DNA from: Devosia sp. 66-14
Lineage (GTDB): Bacteria > Pseudomonadota > Alphaproteobacteria > Rhizobiales > Devosiaceae
Assembly (NCBI GenBank): GCA_001899085.1
Contig: MKVB01000002.1
Coordinates: forward strand, 1 to 57,647
Direction: 5' to 3'
DNA: 57,647 nucleotides
Below the pieces are notes generated by a model. That model did not search any database. It was not told where the DNA came from and saw nothing but the letters and a program-made list of their open reading frames with translations. Position numbers and translations under genes: made by a program. Within the stretch, counting starts at the first letter, position 1. The number at the start of each line of letters is the position of its first letter. This document shows, one piece after another, positions 1 through 9,318 of the stretch.

Positions 1-891
1 TTCCACCACCAGCTCGGCACGCAACGGCTCATAATGCTCGGTCCGCTCCGTCGACCAGCGGCTCGGACCGCCAGGCGAACGGCCGGTGAAACCGCCGCCA
101 CCCGCCAAGGCTTCCAGCCGAACCGTAAGCCCGGCCTTATCCTCAGCCGAAAGGGCCGAAGTGAAGCCGACATGGTGCAGCTTGCCGTCGTCGTCATAGA
201 GGCCGAGCAGCAACGAGCCGACCAGCTTGCTGCCCGTGCCGTAGCGGAAGCCGCCGACCACGCAGTCGGCCGTGCGGATGCGCTTGATCTTCAGCATCTG
301 CCGCTCTCCGCCGGCATATGGCGCGTCGAGGCGCTTCGCGATCACCCCGTCGAGGTCGCCACCGCCGCCGGCGAGCCAGGACGAGGCCTCGTCGCGATCG
401 GTGGTGGCCGGCGACAGCCGCAGTCCCGGTCGCTCGATCGTCATAAAGAACTGCTCGAGTTCGTGGCGTCGCTCGCCGAGAGGCCGCGCCGCGAGTGGTT
501 TATCGCCCGGCGCCAGCAGCAGGTCGAATAGCACGTAGACCGCCGGATGCTCGGCGGCGAGCTTGTTCACCCGGCTTGCCGCTGGATGAAGCCGCTGCTG
601 CAAGGCGTCAAAACTCAAGCGGCCGTCGATGGGAATGGTCAGCTCGCCATCGAGCACAAAGTCACCGGCCGGCAAGGTTTGAAGCACCTGAACCATATCG
701 GGGAAGTAACGTCCCAGCGGCTTGCCGGACTTGGCGAACAACGCGACGGCGGCACCCTGCCTGACCGCGATGCAGCGAAAACCATCCCATTTCGGCTCGA
801 ACTGCCAGCCTGCCTCGTCGGGCAGGTGGTCGACCGAGCGAGCCTCCATCGCCGCGAACGGCATCTGAGGCGGAGCGGCAGCGGCGGACAT
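1..891 (-). CDS. ATP-dependent DNA ligase, C-terminus cut by window edge
   Basis: This gene seals DNA nicks using ATP and probably acts in repair. The 297 codons present read continuously from an ATG at 891 to base 1, so the stop lies outside the window. The adenylated-lysine motif KWDGFR is at residues 34-39, followed by DGEL, then VIAKR and the LKIKRIR segment, which are nucleotidyltransferase motifs. The part nearest base 1 looks like an OB-fold domain (VGGFRYGTGSKLVG). An AGGAGG ribosome site lies just upstream of the start. No primase or nuclease domain precedes the ligase, so it resembles stand-alone LigC-type enzymes or a LigD ligase domain encoded separately. Ligase activity is confident; the subclass is inferred. 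Confidence 0.88.
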   Translation of the reverse strand, partial: MSAAAAPPQMPFAAMEARSVDHLPDEAGWQFEPKWDGFRCIAVRQGAAVALFAKSGKPLGRYFPDMVQVLQTLPAGDFVLDGELTIPIDGRLSFDALQQRLHPAASRVNKLAAEHPAVYVLFDLLLAPGDKPLAARPLGERRHELEQFFMTIERPGLRLSPATTDRDEASSWLAGGGGDLDGVIAKRLDAPYAGGERQMLKIKRIRTADCVVGGFRYGTGSKLVGSLLLGLYDDDGKLHHVGFTSALSAEDKAGLTVRLEALAGGGGFTGRSPGGPSRWSTERTEHYEPLRAELVVE

Positions 892-1058
892 CTCGTTCCT
901 CCTGGTCAGGCAAGGTTAGCCGAGCAGGCCGGCGCTGTCTCGCCCGCGCAGCGAGGGTCGCCTGCCCATAAGGGCAGGTCGAAGTTTACCTCACAGTTCG
1001 TTGAACTCGCGGCCCGGCCACCGCATATGGGGAACTCACGGAGTTCGGGAGGGCGAAC

Positions 1059-1988
1059 ATGCCGGATGCAGTCATTGCCATTGACGACCTGTCCAAGACC
1101 TACGCGTCGGGGTTCGAGGCGCTGAAGCATGTCAGCCTCGAGATCGAGCGCGGCGAGATCCTGGCGCTGCTCGGGCCGAACGGGGCGGGCAAGACCACCT
1201 TGATCTCGATCGTCTGCGGGATCGTGACGCCATCTGATGGCACGGTGACGGTGGGCGGCCACGATATCGTTCGCGATTACCGGGAGTCCCGGAAGATGAT
1301 CGGCCTGGTGCCGCAGGAGCTGACCACCGACGCGTTCGAGACGGTGTGGGCCACGGTCAGCCACAGCCGCGGTCTGTTCGGCAAGAAGCCCGATCCCGGT
1401 CACCTCGAAAAGGTGCTGCGCGAGCTCAGCCTGTGGGACAAGAAGGACAGCAAGATCATGCAGCTCAGCGGCGGGATGAAGCGCCGGGTGATGATCGCCA
1501 AGGCGCTGAGCCACGAGCCCGAGGTGCTGTTCCTCGACGAGCCGACCGCCGGTGTCGATGTCGAGCTGCGCAAGGACATGTGGGCGATGATCCGCCGGCT
1601 GAGAGCGGCCGGCACCACGATCATCCTCACCACGCACTATATTGCCGAAGCCGAGGAGATGGCCGATCGCATCGGCATCATCCAGCACGGCGAACTGGTG
1701 CTGGTCGAGGACAAGGCCGAGCTGATGCGCAAGCTGGGCAAGAAGCAACTGACCCTGACGCTGCAGGAGAGGCTCGACACTCTGCCCGAGCTGCTGCAGC
1801 CCTACGCGCTGGAACTGGCGCCGGATGGCGAGAGTCTCGTCTACACCTATGACGCGCAGGGCGAACGAAGCGGCATCAGCGGCTTGCTCGCCGACCTCGG
1901 CAGCGCCGGTGTCCGTTTCCGCGATCTCAGGACCAGCGAAAGTTCGCTCGAGGACATCTTCGTCAGCCTGGTGAGGGATGCATCATGA
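1059..1988 (+). CDS. ABC-2 type exporter ATPase, YadG/CcmA-like
   Basis: This is the ATP-hydrolysing subunit of a two-gene ABC exporter. The 309 residues show Walker A (GPNGAGKTT), the signature LSGGMKRR and Walker B ([11 protein letters not shown]), followed by a DExD/H-type switch region ([11 protein letters not shown]) and a C-terminal extension of about 90 residues. Length and sequence resemble E. coli YadG and the NodI/DrrA group. Its TGA stop overlaps the ATG of the permease gene (ATGA), so the two are translationally coupled. The substrate is not evident; relatives export drugs, lipids or oligosaccharides. No regulator is adjacent. Confidence 0.9.
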   Translation: MPDAVIAIDDLSKTYASGFEALKHVSLEIERGEILALLGPNGAGKTTLISIVCGIVTPSDGTVTVGGHDIVRDYRESRKMIGLVPQELTTDAFETVWATVSHSRGLFGKKPDPGHLEKVLRELSLWDKKDSKIMQLSGGMKRRVMIAKALSHEPEVLFLDEPTAGVDVELRKDMWAMIRRLRAAGTTIILTTHYIAEAEEMADRIGIIQHGELVLVEDKAELMRKLGKKQLTLTLQERLDTLPELLQPYALELAPDGESLVYTYDAQGERSGISGLLADLGSAGVRFRDLRTSESSLEDIFVSLVRDAS

Positions 1989-2746
1989 ACGTCGAGGCGA
2001 TCAAGGCCATCTACAGGTTCGAGATGGCGCGCACCTTCCGTACGCCATTGCAGTCGCTGATCTCGCCGGTGATCTCGACATCGCTGTATTTCGTGGTGTT
2101 CGGCGCCGCCATCGGTTCACGCATCACCGAGATCGAGGGGGTGAGTTACGGCGCCTTCATTCTGCCCGGGCTGATCATGCTGATGATCCTGACCCAGTCG
2201 GTCGCCAACGGCTCGTTCGGCATCTACTTCCCGAAGTTCCTCGGCACCATCTACGAGCTGCTGTCGGCGCCGGTGTCGTCGTTCGAAACGGTGGTCGGCT
2301 ATGTCGGCGCGGCCGCGACGAAATCGCTGATCCTGGGCATCCTGGTGTTGGTGACGGCGTGGTTCTTCGTCCCGATCCGCATCGATCATCCGGTCTGGAT
2401 GCTGGCGTTCCTGGTGCTGACCGCCATCACCTTCAGCCTTGTCGGCTTCATCATCGGCATCTGGGCCAAGGGGATGGAGCAGCTGCAGACGGTGCCGCTG
2501 CTGATCATCACGCCACTGACCTTTCTCGGCGGCACGTTCTACTCGCTCAGCGTCTTGCCGCCGTTCTGGCAGGCGGTGTCGCTGTTCAATCCGGTGGTCT
2601 ACCTGATCAGCGGCTTTCGCTGGGCCTTCTACGGCATCGCCGATGTCGACATCTCCATCAGCGTCGCCGCGACGCTGGGCTTTCTCGCCATCTGCCTCGC
2701 CATCGTCAGCTGGATGTTCCGGACCGGGTATCGATTGAAGTCTTAA
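1985..2746 (+). CDS. ABC-2 type permease, YadH/NodJ-like
   Basis: This is the integral membrane partner of the preceding ATPase. Its 253 residues hold about six hydrophobic segments, beginning around residues 25-45, with a characteristic [11 protein letters not shown] region near the C-terminus that is typical of ABC-2 permeases of the NodJ/YadH group. The start ATG overlaps the ATPase stop by four bases. A half-size permease paired with one ATPase suggests a homodimeric channel exporting an unknown compound. A large inverted repeat follows the gene and may end the transcript. Confidence 0.88.
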   Translation: MNVEAIKAIYRFEMARTFRTPLQSLISPVISTSLYFVVFGAAIGSRITEIEGVSYGAFILPGLIMLMILTQSVANGSFGIYFPKFLGTIYELLSAPVSSFETVVGYVGAAATKSLILGILVLVTAWFFVPIRIDHPVWMLAFLVLTAITFSLVGFIIGIWAKGMEQLQTVPLLIITPLTFLGGTFYSLSVLPPFWQAVSLFNPVVYLISGFRWAFYGIADVDISISVAATLGFLAICLAIVSWMFRTGYRLKS

Positions 2747-2770
2747 GGTTCTGGCATCGAGTTTGTGGCC

Positions 2771-2904
2771 CACCCCCACCCTAGCTCCGCTACGGCTTCG
2801 CCTAGCTGCGCTACCCTCCCCACAAGGGGGAGGGAGAGGCGGAAGCCGGCGCCTCAGTCGCCGTCTCCTTCACCCTTGTGGGGAGGGGACCAAGGGTGGG
2901 GGTG
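2771..2904. repeat. Large intergenic inverted repeat
   Basis: An imperfect palindrome with outer arms CACCCCCACCC / GGGTGGGGGTG and inner arms CCCTCCCCACAAGGG / CCCTTGTGGGGAGGG encloses a GC-rich centre. It could fold into a long hairpin and act as transcription end or mRNA-stabilising element. It belongs to the group of GC-rich palindromes seen elsewhere between genes in this window, although the arm sequence is its own variant. Confidence 0.75.
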
Positions 2905-3019
2905 CCACACGCTCCGGCAGATGTGTTTCGGCCGTGACGCCATCCATAAAACTGGTCACAAAATCTTCAGGTTCCTCGGCCATCAGTCGGCCTGACTCCG
3001 GAACTGACCAGGCCCCCGA

Positions 3020-4024
3020 ATGACCAGGATCTTCAGCACCGCTCTGCGGTTCGCCCTCATTTTGTCGCTGCTCGTCGCCTCGGTGCTGCCGACGCTGGCG
3101 CAGGTGACGATCTTCTCGCCGTTCAACATCGCCGAGGCGATGGACCAGGGCGTCAAGAAGGTTGCCGACATCCCCTATGCCGACGGGCAGCGCAAGAAGC
3201 TCGACATCTATCGCCCGGAAAAGATCGACGGCACGGCGCCCGTGGTGATGTTCATCTATGGCGGCAGCTGGCGCGCCGGCGACAAGTTCGAATACGAGTT
3301 CGCGGGCCGGGCGCTGGCGGCGGCGGGGTTCGTCGCGGTGATCGCCGACTATCGGCTGTGGCCGGAGGTCAAGTACCCGGATTTCCTCGAGGACTGTGCG
3401 CAGGCGATGCGCTGGATCCAGGACAATATCGCGCTCTATGACGGCGATCCGGACCGCTTCTTCGTCGCCGGGCACTCGGCGGGCGCCTATAACGCGGTGA
3501 TGCTGGGGCTCGATGGCTCGTTCCGGCGCGACTACGGCGTCACCATGCCGATCCGCGCGATTGCCGGTATTTCCGGGCCGTATAATTTCTACCCCTTCGA
3601 GTATGATCAGGTGCGCGATACCTTCGGCCCGGCGCCGAGCCCGGAAGGCACGCAGCCGGTCAACCTCGTGACCAGCGACGCGCCGCCGATCTTTCTCGCC
3701 AGCGGCACCTCCGATCCGATCGTGCGCGTGCAGAACTCCGAGGCCCTGGCCAAGAAGCTGCGCGAGCAGGGCATCTGGGTCACCGAGAAGTACTATCCCG
3801 GTTTCGGCCACCTCGAGCCGGTGATCGCGCTCGGCGCGATGATGCGGTTCCGCATGCCGATCCTCAGCGACATGGTGGAGTTCTTCCAGACGTTCGGGGC
3901 TTTCCCCTCCGGCACGCCGCGGCCGGTGTTCACTCCCGATCCGCCCGAAAGCAACATGACGGCGGTGATCAAGAAGATGGACGACGTGCTGGCGCCGATC
4001 GACGGCGGCCGGCGGAATGAATGA
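3020..4024 (+). CDS. Exported alpha/beta-hydrolase (carboxylesterase-like)
   Basis: This is a probable esterase of the BD-FAE/HSL-like alpha/beta-hydrolase group. It has 334 residues with a hydrophobic N-terminus (about residues 9-28) ending near an ALAQ-like site, so it is probably secreted or periplasmic. The oxyanion motif YGGSW is at 80-84, the nucleophile elbow GHSAG puts Ser at 153, and Asp232 and His264 complete the triad. A close paralog lies at 9319-10173; both share RKKLDIY/RRKLDLY, the AYNAVML stretch and GPYNFYPF. The substrate is unknown. No strong ribosome site precedes the ATG. Confidence 0.85.
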   Translation: MTRIFSTALRFALILSLLVASVLPTLAQVTIFSPFNIAEAMDQGVKKVADIPYADGQRKKLDIYRPEKIDGTAPVVMFIYGGSWRAGDKFEYEFAGRALAAAGFVAVIADYRLWPEVKYPDFLEDCAQAMRWIQDNIALYDGDPDRFFVAGHSAGAYNAVMLGLDGSFRRDYGVTMPIRAIAGISGPYNFYPFEYDQVRDTFGPAPSPEGTQPVNLVTSDAPPIFLASGTSDPIVRVQNSEALAKKLREQGIWVTEKYYPGFGHLEPVIALGAMMRFRMPILSDMVEFFQTFGAFPSGTPRPVFTPDPPESNMTAVIKKMDDVLAPIDGGRRNE

Positions 4025-4030
4025 GCGCGT

Positions 4031-4062
4031 AGCGAGCAGGGACGTGAGTGTCCCTACTCGCT
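4031..4062. terminator. Bidirectional hairpin between convergent genes
   Basis: Arms AGCGAGcAGGGAC and GTCCCTaCTCGCT form a stem with one mismatched position between the convergent hydrolase and DUF2059 genes. It is well placed as a shared terminator, although no long T-tract is present on the plus strand. Confidence 0.6.
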
Positions 4063-4066
4063 TCTC

Positions 4067-4912
4067 TCACACGTTGACGCTCTGCATGCGCGCGGCGAAC
4101 GCCTCGCCGAAAGCCGACATGCCATCGGCGACGATGCGGCCGACGGCGTAGGCGGCGACGGCGTAGAACTTCTGCGCCGCCGGGGTGCGCAGGAACGCGA
4201 TATACTCATCGAGATCGGCATTGCTGAGGTCGCGGTAGACATAAGCCATCATGGCGCGTTGCGTGCGCGAGACATCGGCGAGCAGGCCGGGCATCATCGC
4301 CTCGACCTGGGTATCGATCTCCTGCCAGGGGACGGTCACTTCGCCCTGCTGGTGCGACACCGAAAGTCCGAGCAGCAGCGCCCGCACCGACTGGCCGACC
4401 ATGGCGGCCGAGATTTCGGCCGAAACCAGTTCCATCAGGGCATCGATCTGGGTCTGGCGGATCACCGAGGCGTGGGTGACGAGACGCTGCCCTTCGGCGA
4501 TCGCGGCGACCTGGGCGGCGGGCTCCAGCCGTGCCGCATCACGCTCGAGCACGGTCATGCGCTTGCCGAACTCGGAGTGAAAGAAGGCCCCCAGCACCGC
4601 CTGCTCGTCGGCGGAGAACTTGCCTTCGAGCGCCTGGCGCAGCCGGCGATGCAGGTCGCCGGCGTTGAACACCGCCTTGGCGGTCGCTTCCCAATGCTTC
4701 AGGAAGATCTCGTCGCTGGAGATTTCCTCGGTCCGCGCCGAGGCAGCAATGGTGGCGCCGAACTGGCTGAACACCTCGTCGAGCGCAGTGGCGCGCATCA
4801 GTTCGGCGATGGCGATCTGCTGGCTCTGCGCCTTGGCCGGAGAAACGACATGGAGCGGCGATCCGACGGGCGTCAGCAGCAGCGCAAGCAACGCGAGCGA
4901 TCGGATCAGCAT
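4067..4912 (-). CDS. DUF2059-type exported protein
   Basis: A 281-residue protein with a clear signal peptide (MLIRSLALLALLLTPVG) and a Sec-type cleavage region near AKAQ. The mature part is helical and looks like a DUF2059 domain (LLLGLSVSHQQGEVTVPW, then FLRTPAAQKFYAVAA), a family of periplasmic proteins of unknown function common in proteobacteria. The start at 4912 is chosen because GGGGAGGA lies upstream and the signal peptide begins there; the longer open frame to 5074 has no signal. It is convergent with the hydrolase and divergent from the aldo/keto reductase. Confidence 0.78.
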   Translation of the reverse strand: MLIRSLALLALLLTPVGSPLHVVSPAKAQSQQIAIAELMRATALDEVFSQFGATIAASARTEEISSDEIFLKHWEATAKAVFNAGDLHRRLRQALEGKFSADEQAVLGAFFHSEFGKRMTVLERDAARLEPAAQVAAIAEGQRLVTHASVIRQTQIDALMELVSAEISAAMVGQSVRALLLGLSVSHQQGEVTVPWQEIDTQVEAMMPGLLADVSRTQRAMMAYVYRDLSNADLDEYIAFLRTPAAQKFYAVAAYAVGRIVADGMSAFGEAFAARMQSVNV

Positions 4913-5088
4913 CTGATGCGTCCTCCCCAGCATTTTCGAGACTAGCGCAGCCGGGCCGTCGCCGCCAACACGGCGCCCTGTTTCACACAGGACTTGGTGT
5001 CGGGCAGGAATCCGATTGTGCACGGGACTTGCCCCCGCTCCGCTCCAGCCTGTTAAACTCGCGCGTACGAACACCGGGAGTGCCTCTC

Positions 5089-6069
5089 ATGCAGTATACG
5101 CGCCTGGGCCATAGCGGCCTCGAAGTCAGCCGGATCTGCCTCGGCTGCATGTCGTTCGGCGAGCCGGGGCGCGGCTCGCACGAGTGGACGCTGGACGAAG
5201 CCGCCAGCCGGCCGATCCTCACCGCGGCTTGGGAAGCGGGGATCAATTTCTATGACACCGCCAACGTCTACTCGCTCGGCTCGAGCGAGGAGATCGTGGG
5301 CAAGGTGCTCAAGGAGCTGGCGCCGCGCGACGAGCTGGTGATCGCCACCAAGGTCAATGGCGAGATGCGCAAGGGACCGAATGGCGCAGGGCTGAGCCGC
5401 AAGGCGATCCTGAGCGAAATCGACAACTCGCTGCGCCGGCTCGGCACCGACTACGTCGACCTCTACCAGATCCACCGTTTCGACCCGGCGACCCCGATCG
5501 AGGAGACGCTGGAGGCGCTCAACGATGTCGTGCGGGCGGGCAAGGCGCGCTATATCGGAGCGTCGTCGATGGCGGCGTGGCAGTTCCTGAAGCTGCTGAT
5601 GACCTCCGACAAGCATGGCTGGGCCCGCTTCGTTTCGATGCAGGACCAGCTCAACCTGATCGAGCGGGAAGAGGAGCGTGAGATGCTGCCGCTCTGCATC
5701 GACCAGGGGATCGGGGTCATTCCGTGGTCGCCGCTGGCGCGCGGCCGGCTGGCCCGGCCATGGGGCGAAAGCACCGAGCGGATGCAAACCGACATCTATG
5801 GCAAGACGCTGTATCTTCGGGATGAAGCGGCAAACCAGGCGATCAACGCCGTGGTCGCCGAGCTCGCCGCGGCGCGTGGGGTGAAGATGGCGCAGGTGGC
5901 GCTCGCCTGGGTGCTGCAGAAGCAGCCGGTGACCGCGCCGATCGTCGGGGTCACCAAGCTCGGGCAGCTCGAAGATGCCATCGGGGCGCTCGAGGTGACG
6001 CTGAGCGCCGAGGAGGTGGCCCGGCTCGAAGCGCCGTATCGCTCGACGAGCGCAGCGAGCTTCCGCTAG
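5089..6069 (+). CDS. Aldo/keto reductase
   Basis: An NAD(P)H-dependent oxidoreductase of the AKR superfamily, 326 residues, that reduces aldehydes or ketones. The catalytic tetrad is visible as Asp56 and Tyr61 (FYDTANVY), Lys88 (ATK) and His129 (YQIHR). The C-terminal cofactor-binding segment runs through VTAPIVGVTKLGQLEDA. The ATG at 5089 is preceded by GGGAG; the upstream extension in frame is not conserved-looking. It may be co-transcribed with the Sel1-repeat gene 16 bases downstream. The physiological substrate cannot be read from the sequence. Confidence 0.88.
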   Translation: MQYTRLGHSGLEVSRICLGCMSFGEPGRGSHEWTLDEAASRPILTAAWEAGINFYDTANVYSLGSSEEIVGKVLKELAPRDELVIATKVNGEMRKGPNGAGLSRKAILSEIDNSLRRLGTDYVDLYQIHRFDPATPIEETLEALNDVVRAGKARYIGASSMAAWQFLKLLMTSDKHGWARFVSMQDQLNLIEREEEREMLPLCIDQGIGVIPWSPLARGRLARPWGESTERMQTDIYGKTLYLRDEAANQAINAVVAELAAARGVKMAQVALAWVLQKQPVTAPIVGVTKLGQLEDAIGALEVTLSAEEVARLEAPYRSTSAASFR

Positions 6070-6085
6070 GGCACGCAGGCAGAGG

Positions 6086-7885
6086 ATGCGAGGGCAGGGG
6101 ATGGTCGTGGTTTCGCGCAGCAAGGGGACATTCTGGGGGTACGGGGTTCTGCCGGTGCTGGCGGTCATGGCGCTGCCGACGGGCGGCCTGGCCGAGGAGG
6201 CGCCGACGCCGACTGCGTCGATCTGCGCGATGGCCGCGGCCTCGCAGTACGAACCCGGTTATGCGGGGTTTGGCCGCGCGTTCGGACGAATCGACGCGGC
6301 GATCGCCATCCCGGCCTGCGAGGAAGCCGTGCAGGCGGCGCCCGACCTGGTCGCCAACCAGGCGTGGCTGGCGCGGGCGCTGCTGGCCGACGGGCAGACC
6401 GAGGCGGCGTTGCCGCTGTTGGAGACGGCGTCCAAGGCTGGCAGCGCGTTGGCGCAGCAACTGCTCGGCGACATCTATATGGGGGATCTGGGCGACGGTT
6501 CGTTGACCGATTACGACGCCGGGCTCGAGCAGTTGCGGCCGGCCGCCGATGCCGGGTTTGCACCGGCGCAGCTCAGCGTCGGCTTTGCCTACGACACCGG
6601 ACGCGGCGTGGCGGAGGACAAGACGATCGCCGCCTCCTGGTACATGCGCGCCGCCCAGCAGGGCGAGCCACGGGCTGCCAGCAACCTCGGCTATCTCTAC
6701 CATGGTGGCGGCGGGGTCGAGCTCGACTATGCGCAGGCGATGTTCTGGTACCAGAAGGGCGCCGACCAGGGGGACGTCGTCGGCATTTACGGTGTCGGCC
6801 AGCTCTACGAGTTCGGGCAGGGCGTCGAAGTGGATTTCGTCAAGGCGGCGGAGCAGTTCCAGCGTGGCGCCGAGATGGGCGACAGCTACTCGCAGAACGA
6901 TCTCGGCTATCTCTACGAGACGGGGCAGGGCGTCACCGCCGACATGGCGGAAGCGGCTCGCTACTACCAGATGGCCTCGGACCGCGGTTATGCGCTGGCG
7001 AGCGCCAACCTCGCGCAGCTCTACAGCACCGGTCGCGGCGTGGAGCGGGATTTCGACCGCGCGCTCGCGCTCTATTCCTACGCGCATGATCAGGGCGAAA
7101 TCGGCGGGACGGTCGGGCTGGCACAGGCCTATCTCTACGGCGAGGGCGTGGCCACCGACTACGAGATGGCGCGCAGCCTCGCGCAGCAGGCCACCGATGC
7201 CGGCGCCAGCTATGGGCAATCGACGCTTGGCGCCATCTACGCCGACGGCATGGGCGTGCCGCGGGACTTCGCCCGCGCCATCGAGCTGTTCGACCTGGCG
7301 GCGGCGCAGGGCAATGACTACGCCGCCGGCCGGCTGGCGGAGGTTCGGGCCGAGCAGACCTGCGGGCTGATCGCGGCGACCCGTTACGAGACCGGCTTCG
7401 AGGTCTCGGGAGTGGAGCTCGAGCAGATCGACGCCGACACTGCCATCCCGGTCTGCGAGAAGGCCGCGGCGCTCGACAGCAATTCGCTCGAGAACAAGGC
7501 CTGGTACGCGCGCACTCTGATGGCGGGGGGACGGCAGGCCGAGGCGGTGCCGTTGCTTGAGACTGCCGCCGCCGGGGCTTTCGCGCCGGCCGAAGTGCTG
7601 CTCGCCGACCTGCTGCTGTGGGGCCATGGCATCGACGAGGACCCGGCCCGCGCCGTGGCGCTCTACAAGGCTGCGGCGGCCAGCGACTTTCCGCCCGCCG
7701 AGTTCGGGCTCGGAGTGGCTTACCAGAACGGCCGCGGCGTGCCGGCCGACCCGGCCCTCGCGGCCAAGTGGTATCGGATGGCCGCCGAACACGACATGCC
7801 GGCGGCAACGGACAGATTGGCCGATCTGGAACGCGGCGACCTCGACCCGCAGACTGGGGCGCAGCGGGCGGCGCCGCGGAGCTGA
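6086..7885 (+). CDS. Exported Sel1-like repeat protein (large paralog)
   Basis: A 599-residue protein with an N-terminal hydrophobic segment (VLPVLAVMALPTGGLA) and at least ten Sel1/TPR-like repeats of about 36 residues, each with the A-x4-G-Y/F-x2-Y-x-G-x-G-V pattern. Such repeats are protein-protein scaffolds, here probably periplasmic. A spacer near residues 415-470 repeats the N-terminal domain theme (CGLIAATRYETGF, against CAMAAASQYEPGY), so the protein seems to contain two tandem halves. It is paralogous to the 425-residue protein at 10170. The ATG at 6101 is an alternative start. The partner is unknown. Confidence 0.85.
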   Translation: MRGQGMVVVSRSKGTFWGYGVLPVLAVMALPTGGLAEEAPTPTASICAMAAASQYEPGYAGFGRAFGRIDAAIAIPACEEAVQAAPDLVANQAWLARALLADGQTEAALPLLETASKAGSALAQQLLGDIYMGDLGDGSLTDYDAGLEQLRPAADAGFAPAQLSVGFAYDTGRGVAEDKTIAASWYMRAAQQGEPRAASNLGYLYHGGGGVELDYAQAMFWYQKGADQGDVVGIYGVGQLYEFGQGVEVDFVKAAEQFQRGAEMGDSYSQNDLGYLYETGQGVTADMAEAARYYQMASDRGYALASANLAQLYSTGRGVERDFDRALALYSYAHDQGEIGGTVGLAQAYLYGEGVATDYEMARSLAQQATDAGASYGQSTLGAIYADGMGVPRDFARAIELFDLAAAQGNDYAAGRLAEVRAEQTCGLIAATRYETGFEVSGVELEQIDADTAIPVCEKAAALDSNSLENKAWYARTLMAGGRQAEAVPLLETAAAGAFAPAEVLLADLLLWGHGIDEDPARAVALYKAAAASDFPPAEFGLGVAYQNGRGVPADPALAAKWYRMAAEHDMPAATDRLADLERGDLDPQTGAQRAAPRS

Positions 7886-7893
7886 CGGAACCG

Positions 7894-8307
7894 CTAGGCT
7901 GCCGGCTCGCGGATCACCGACGGGGCGGAGCGGGTTTCCTTGCCGTGGGTGACGGCTTCGATGTTGTTGCCGTCGGGGTCGAAGACGAAGGCCGCGTAGT
8001 AGCCCGGGTGGTAGGAGCGCTCGCCGGGGCCGCCATTGTCGGTGCCGCCGGCCCGCAGCGCGGCCTGGTAGAAGCGCTGCACCATGGCCTCGTCACGCGC
8101 CTGGAAGGCCAGGTGCACTTTCGAGATGTGCTGGCCGGGCCCGGGGCGGCTGATATAGAGCTCGTCGGCCTGAAAGGCGTGGTCGGAGCGGTTGCCGGGG
8201 GGAAGGTCCAGCGCTTCCAGCACAGCCGAGTAGAACGTGGCGGCTTTATCGAGGTCGGCGACGTTGAGGTGCACGTGATCGATCAGGCGTCCGGCATGAA
8301 ACTGCAT
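7894..8307 (-). CDS. VOC (glyoxalase/bleomycin-resistance fold) protein
   Basis: A 137-residue single VOC domain protein beginning IDHVHLNVADLDKAATFYSAVL and ending with FVFDPDGNNIEAVTHG, which are the two beta-alpha-beta modules of the family. Members are metal-dependent lyases, dioxygenases or binding proteins; the exact reaction is not evident. The start at 8307 has GAGGAGAC upstream, whereas the longer frame to 8349 runs through the bfr terminator. The gene is convergent with the Sel1 gene, with only eight bases between them. Confidence 0.85.
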   Translation of the reverse strand: MQFHAGRLIDHVHLNVADLDKAATFYSAVLEALDLPPGNRSDHAFQADELYISRPGPGQHISKVHLAFQARDEAMVQRFYQAALRAGGTDNGGPGERSYHPGYYAAFVFDPDGNNIEAVTHGKETRSAPSVIREPAA

Positions 8308-8351
8308 GGGCTGTCTCCTCGAGCAAAAGGTGGACCGGTTGCCGGCCAACG

Positions 8352-8380
8352 AAAAAGCCGGCCGCCACAGGCAGCCGGCT
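8352..8380 (-). terminator. Intrinsic terminator of bfd-bfr
   Basis: On the minus strand the stem AGCCGGC...GCCGGCT is followed by a run of T residues (the A-run at 8352-8355 on the plus strand). It lies just downstream of the bfr stop and fits a rho-independent terminator. Confidence 0.8.
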
Positions 8381-8402
8381 CGAACGTCTCGGCGACAGAG
8401 GC

Positions 8403-8888
8403 TTATTCGGCCTTGTCGGCGCTGTCGGAATTGAGCTGGCCGTACTTCTCAACGCCGATCGAATTGAGCAGTTGCAGCTGGCTCTCGAGGAAATCGATGT
8501 GGCCTTCTTCGTCGGCCAGCAGTTCCTCGAACAGATTCTTGCTGACGTAGTCGCCCAGCGATTCGCAGAGCTCGCGCGAGGCCTTGTAGGCCTTGCGGGC
8601 GTCATACTCGCCGGCGAGGTCGCACTCGAGCACTTCCTTGATGGTCTGGCCGATGCGCAGCGGCGCCACGCGCTGCAGGTTCGGATGGCCTTCGAGGAAA
8701 ATGATGCGCTCGATCAGCTTGTCGGCGTGGTGCATCTCTTCGATGGATTCGGCACGTTCCTTGGCCGCCAGCTTGGTGTAGCCCCAGTCGGAGAGGATGC
8801 GAAAATGCACCCAGTACTGGTTCACGGCCCCGAGTTCGAGGAACAAGGCCTCGTTAAGCCGCTCGATGACCTGTGCTTCGCCTTTCAT
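8403..8888 (-). CDS. bfr: Bacterioferritin
   Basis: A haem-containing iron-storage protein of 161 residues that assembles as a 24-mer, oxidises Fe(II) and stores it as mineral. All ferroxidase ligands are visible at their canonical positions: Glu18, Glu51, His54, Glu94, Glu127 and His130. The haem axial ligand Met52 is retained, which separates it from plain ferritins. The ATG at 8888 follows a strong AAGGAGGT site. It overlaps the end of bfd by 35 bases, so both are on one transcript, which ends in a hairpin plus T-tract. Confidence 0.97.
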   Translation of the reverse strand: MKGEAQVIERLNEALFLELGAVNQYWVHFRILSDWGYTKLAAKERAESIEEMHHADKLIERIIFLEGHPNLQRVAPLRIGQTIKEVLECDLAGEYDARKAYKASRELCESLGDYVSKNLFEELLADEEGHIDFLESQLQLLNSIGVEKYGQLNSDSADKAE

Positions 8889-9165
8889 TACGACCTCCTT
8901 GGCGCTTACGACGCATGGCCGAAAGCCGCGCGTGCACCACAGGTGCATCGGCGGGTTTCTCGGCCAGTTGGAGGTGGTACTCTTCCGTCACAGTGATGAT
9001 AATGTCCACCACATTCGGAACGCAGCCGGCGCATTTGCAGCGCTTCTGCAGCTCCCGGTAAACCATCGCAGGCACGATGATCTGCCAGGGATCCTCACGC
9101 AAAAGCCCAACGACGATCTGCTTGATCTCCCTGTCGGTGATCACATTGCACTGGCAGACAAGCAT
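8854..9165 (-). CDS. bfd: Bacterioferritin-associated ferredoxin
   Basis: A [2Fe-2S] protein that reduces the mineral core of bacterioferritin to release iron. From the ATG at 9165 it is 103 residues, with cluster ligands Cys4, Cys6, Cys45 and Cys48 (CQC...CAGC) as in known Bfd. The C-terminal tail of about 40 residues is longer than in E. coli Bfd (64 residues) and runs into the bfr ribosome site and start, giving a 35-base gene overlap. A candidate iron-responsive operator lies 58 bases upstream of the start. Confidence 0.92.
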   Translation of the reverse strand: MLVCQCNVITDREIKQIVVGLLREDPWQIIVPAMVYRELQKRCKCAGCVPNVVDIIITVTEEYHLQLAEKPADAPVVHARLSAMRRKRQGGRNERRSTGHRAA

Positions 9166-9222
9166 GGGCAGAGAAACGGCGTCGGCTGTGAGGTTCTGCT
9201 GGCATAGAGCGCCCAAGAAACC

Positions 9223-9237
9223 TGATTGTCAATGTCA
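9223..9237. promoter_or_regulatory. Candidate RirA-type iron-responsive operator
   Basis: TGATTGTCAATGTCA matches the TGA-N9-TCA pattern of the rhizobial iron-responsive operator bound by RirA. It sits upstream of bfd-bfr, an iron-regulated pair in many bacteria. The pattern is short, so the call rests on the position as much as the sequence. Confidence 0.4.
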
Positions 9238-9318
9238 GATAATGGCGCACACCGAATCGCGAAACCATTGCCGACCCCGACCGTATCTGTTCGGGCACTC
9301 CTCAAAGGTCTTTCCGTC

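Noticed and set aside
2117-2779. Minus-strand frame rich in Asp, Glu, His and Arg opposite the ABC-2 permease.
   Set aside because: Charged low-complexity translation antisense to a membrane protein is a composition effect.
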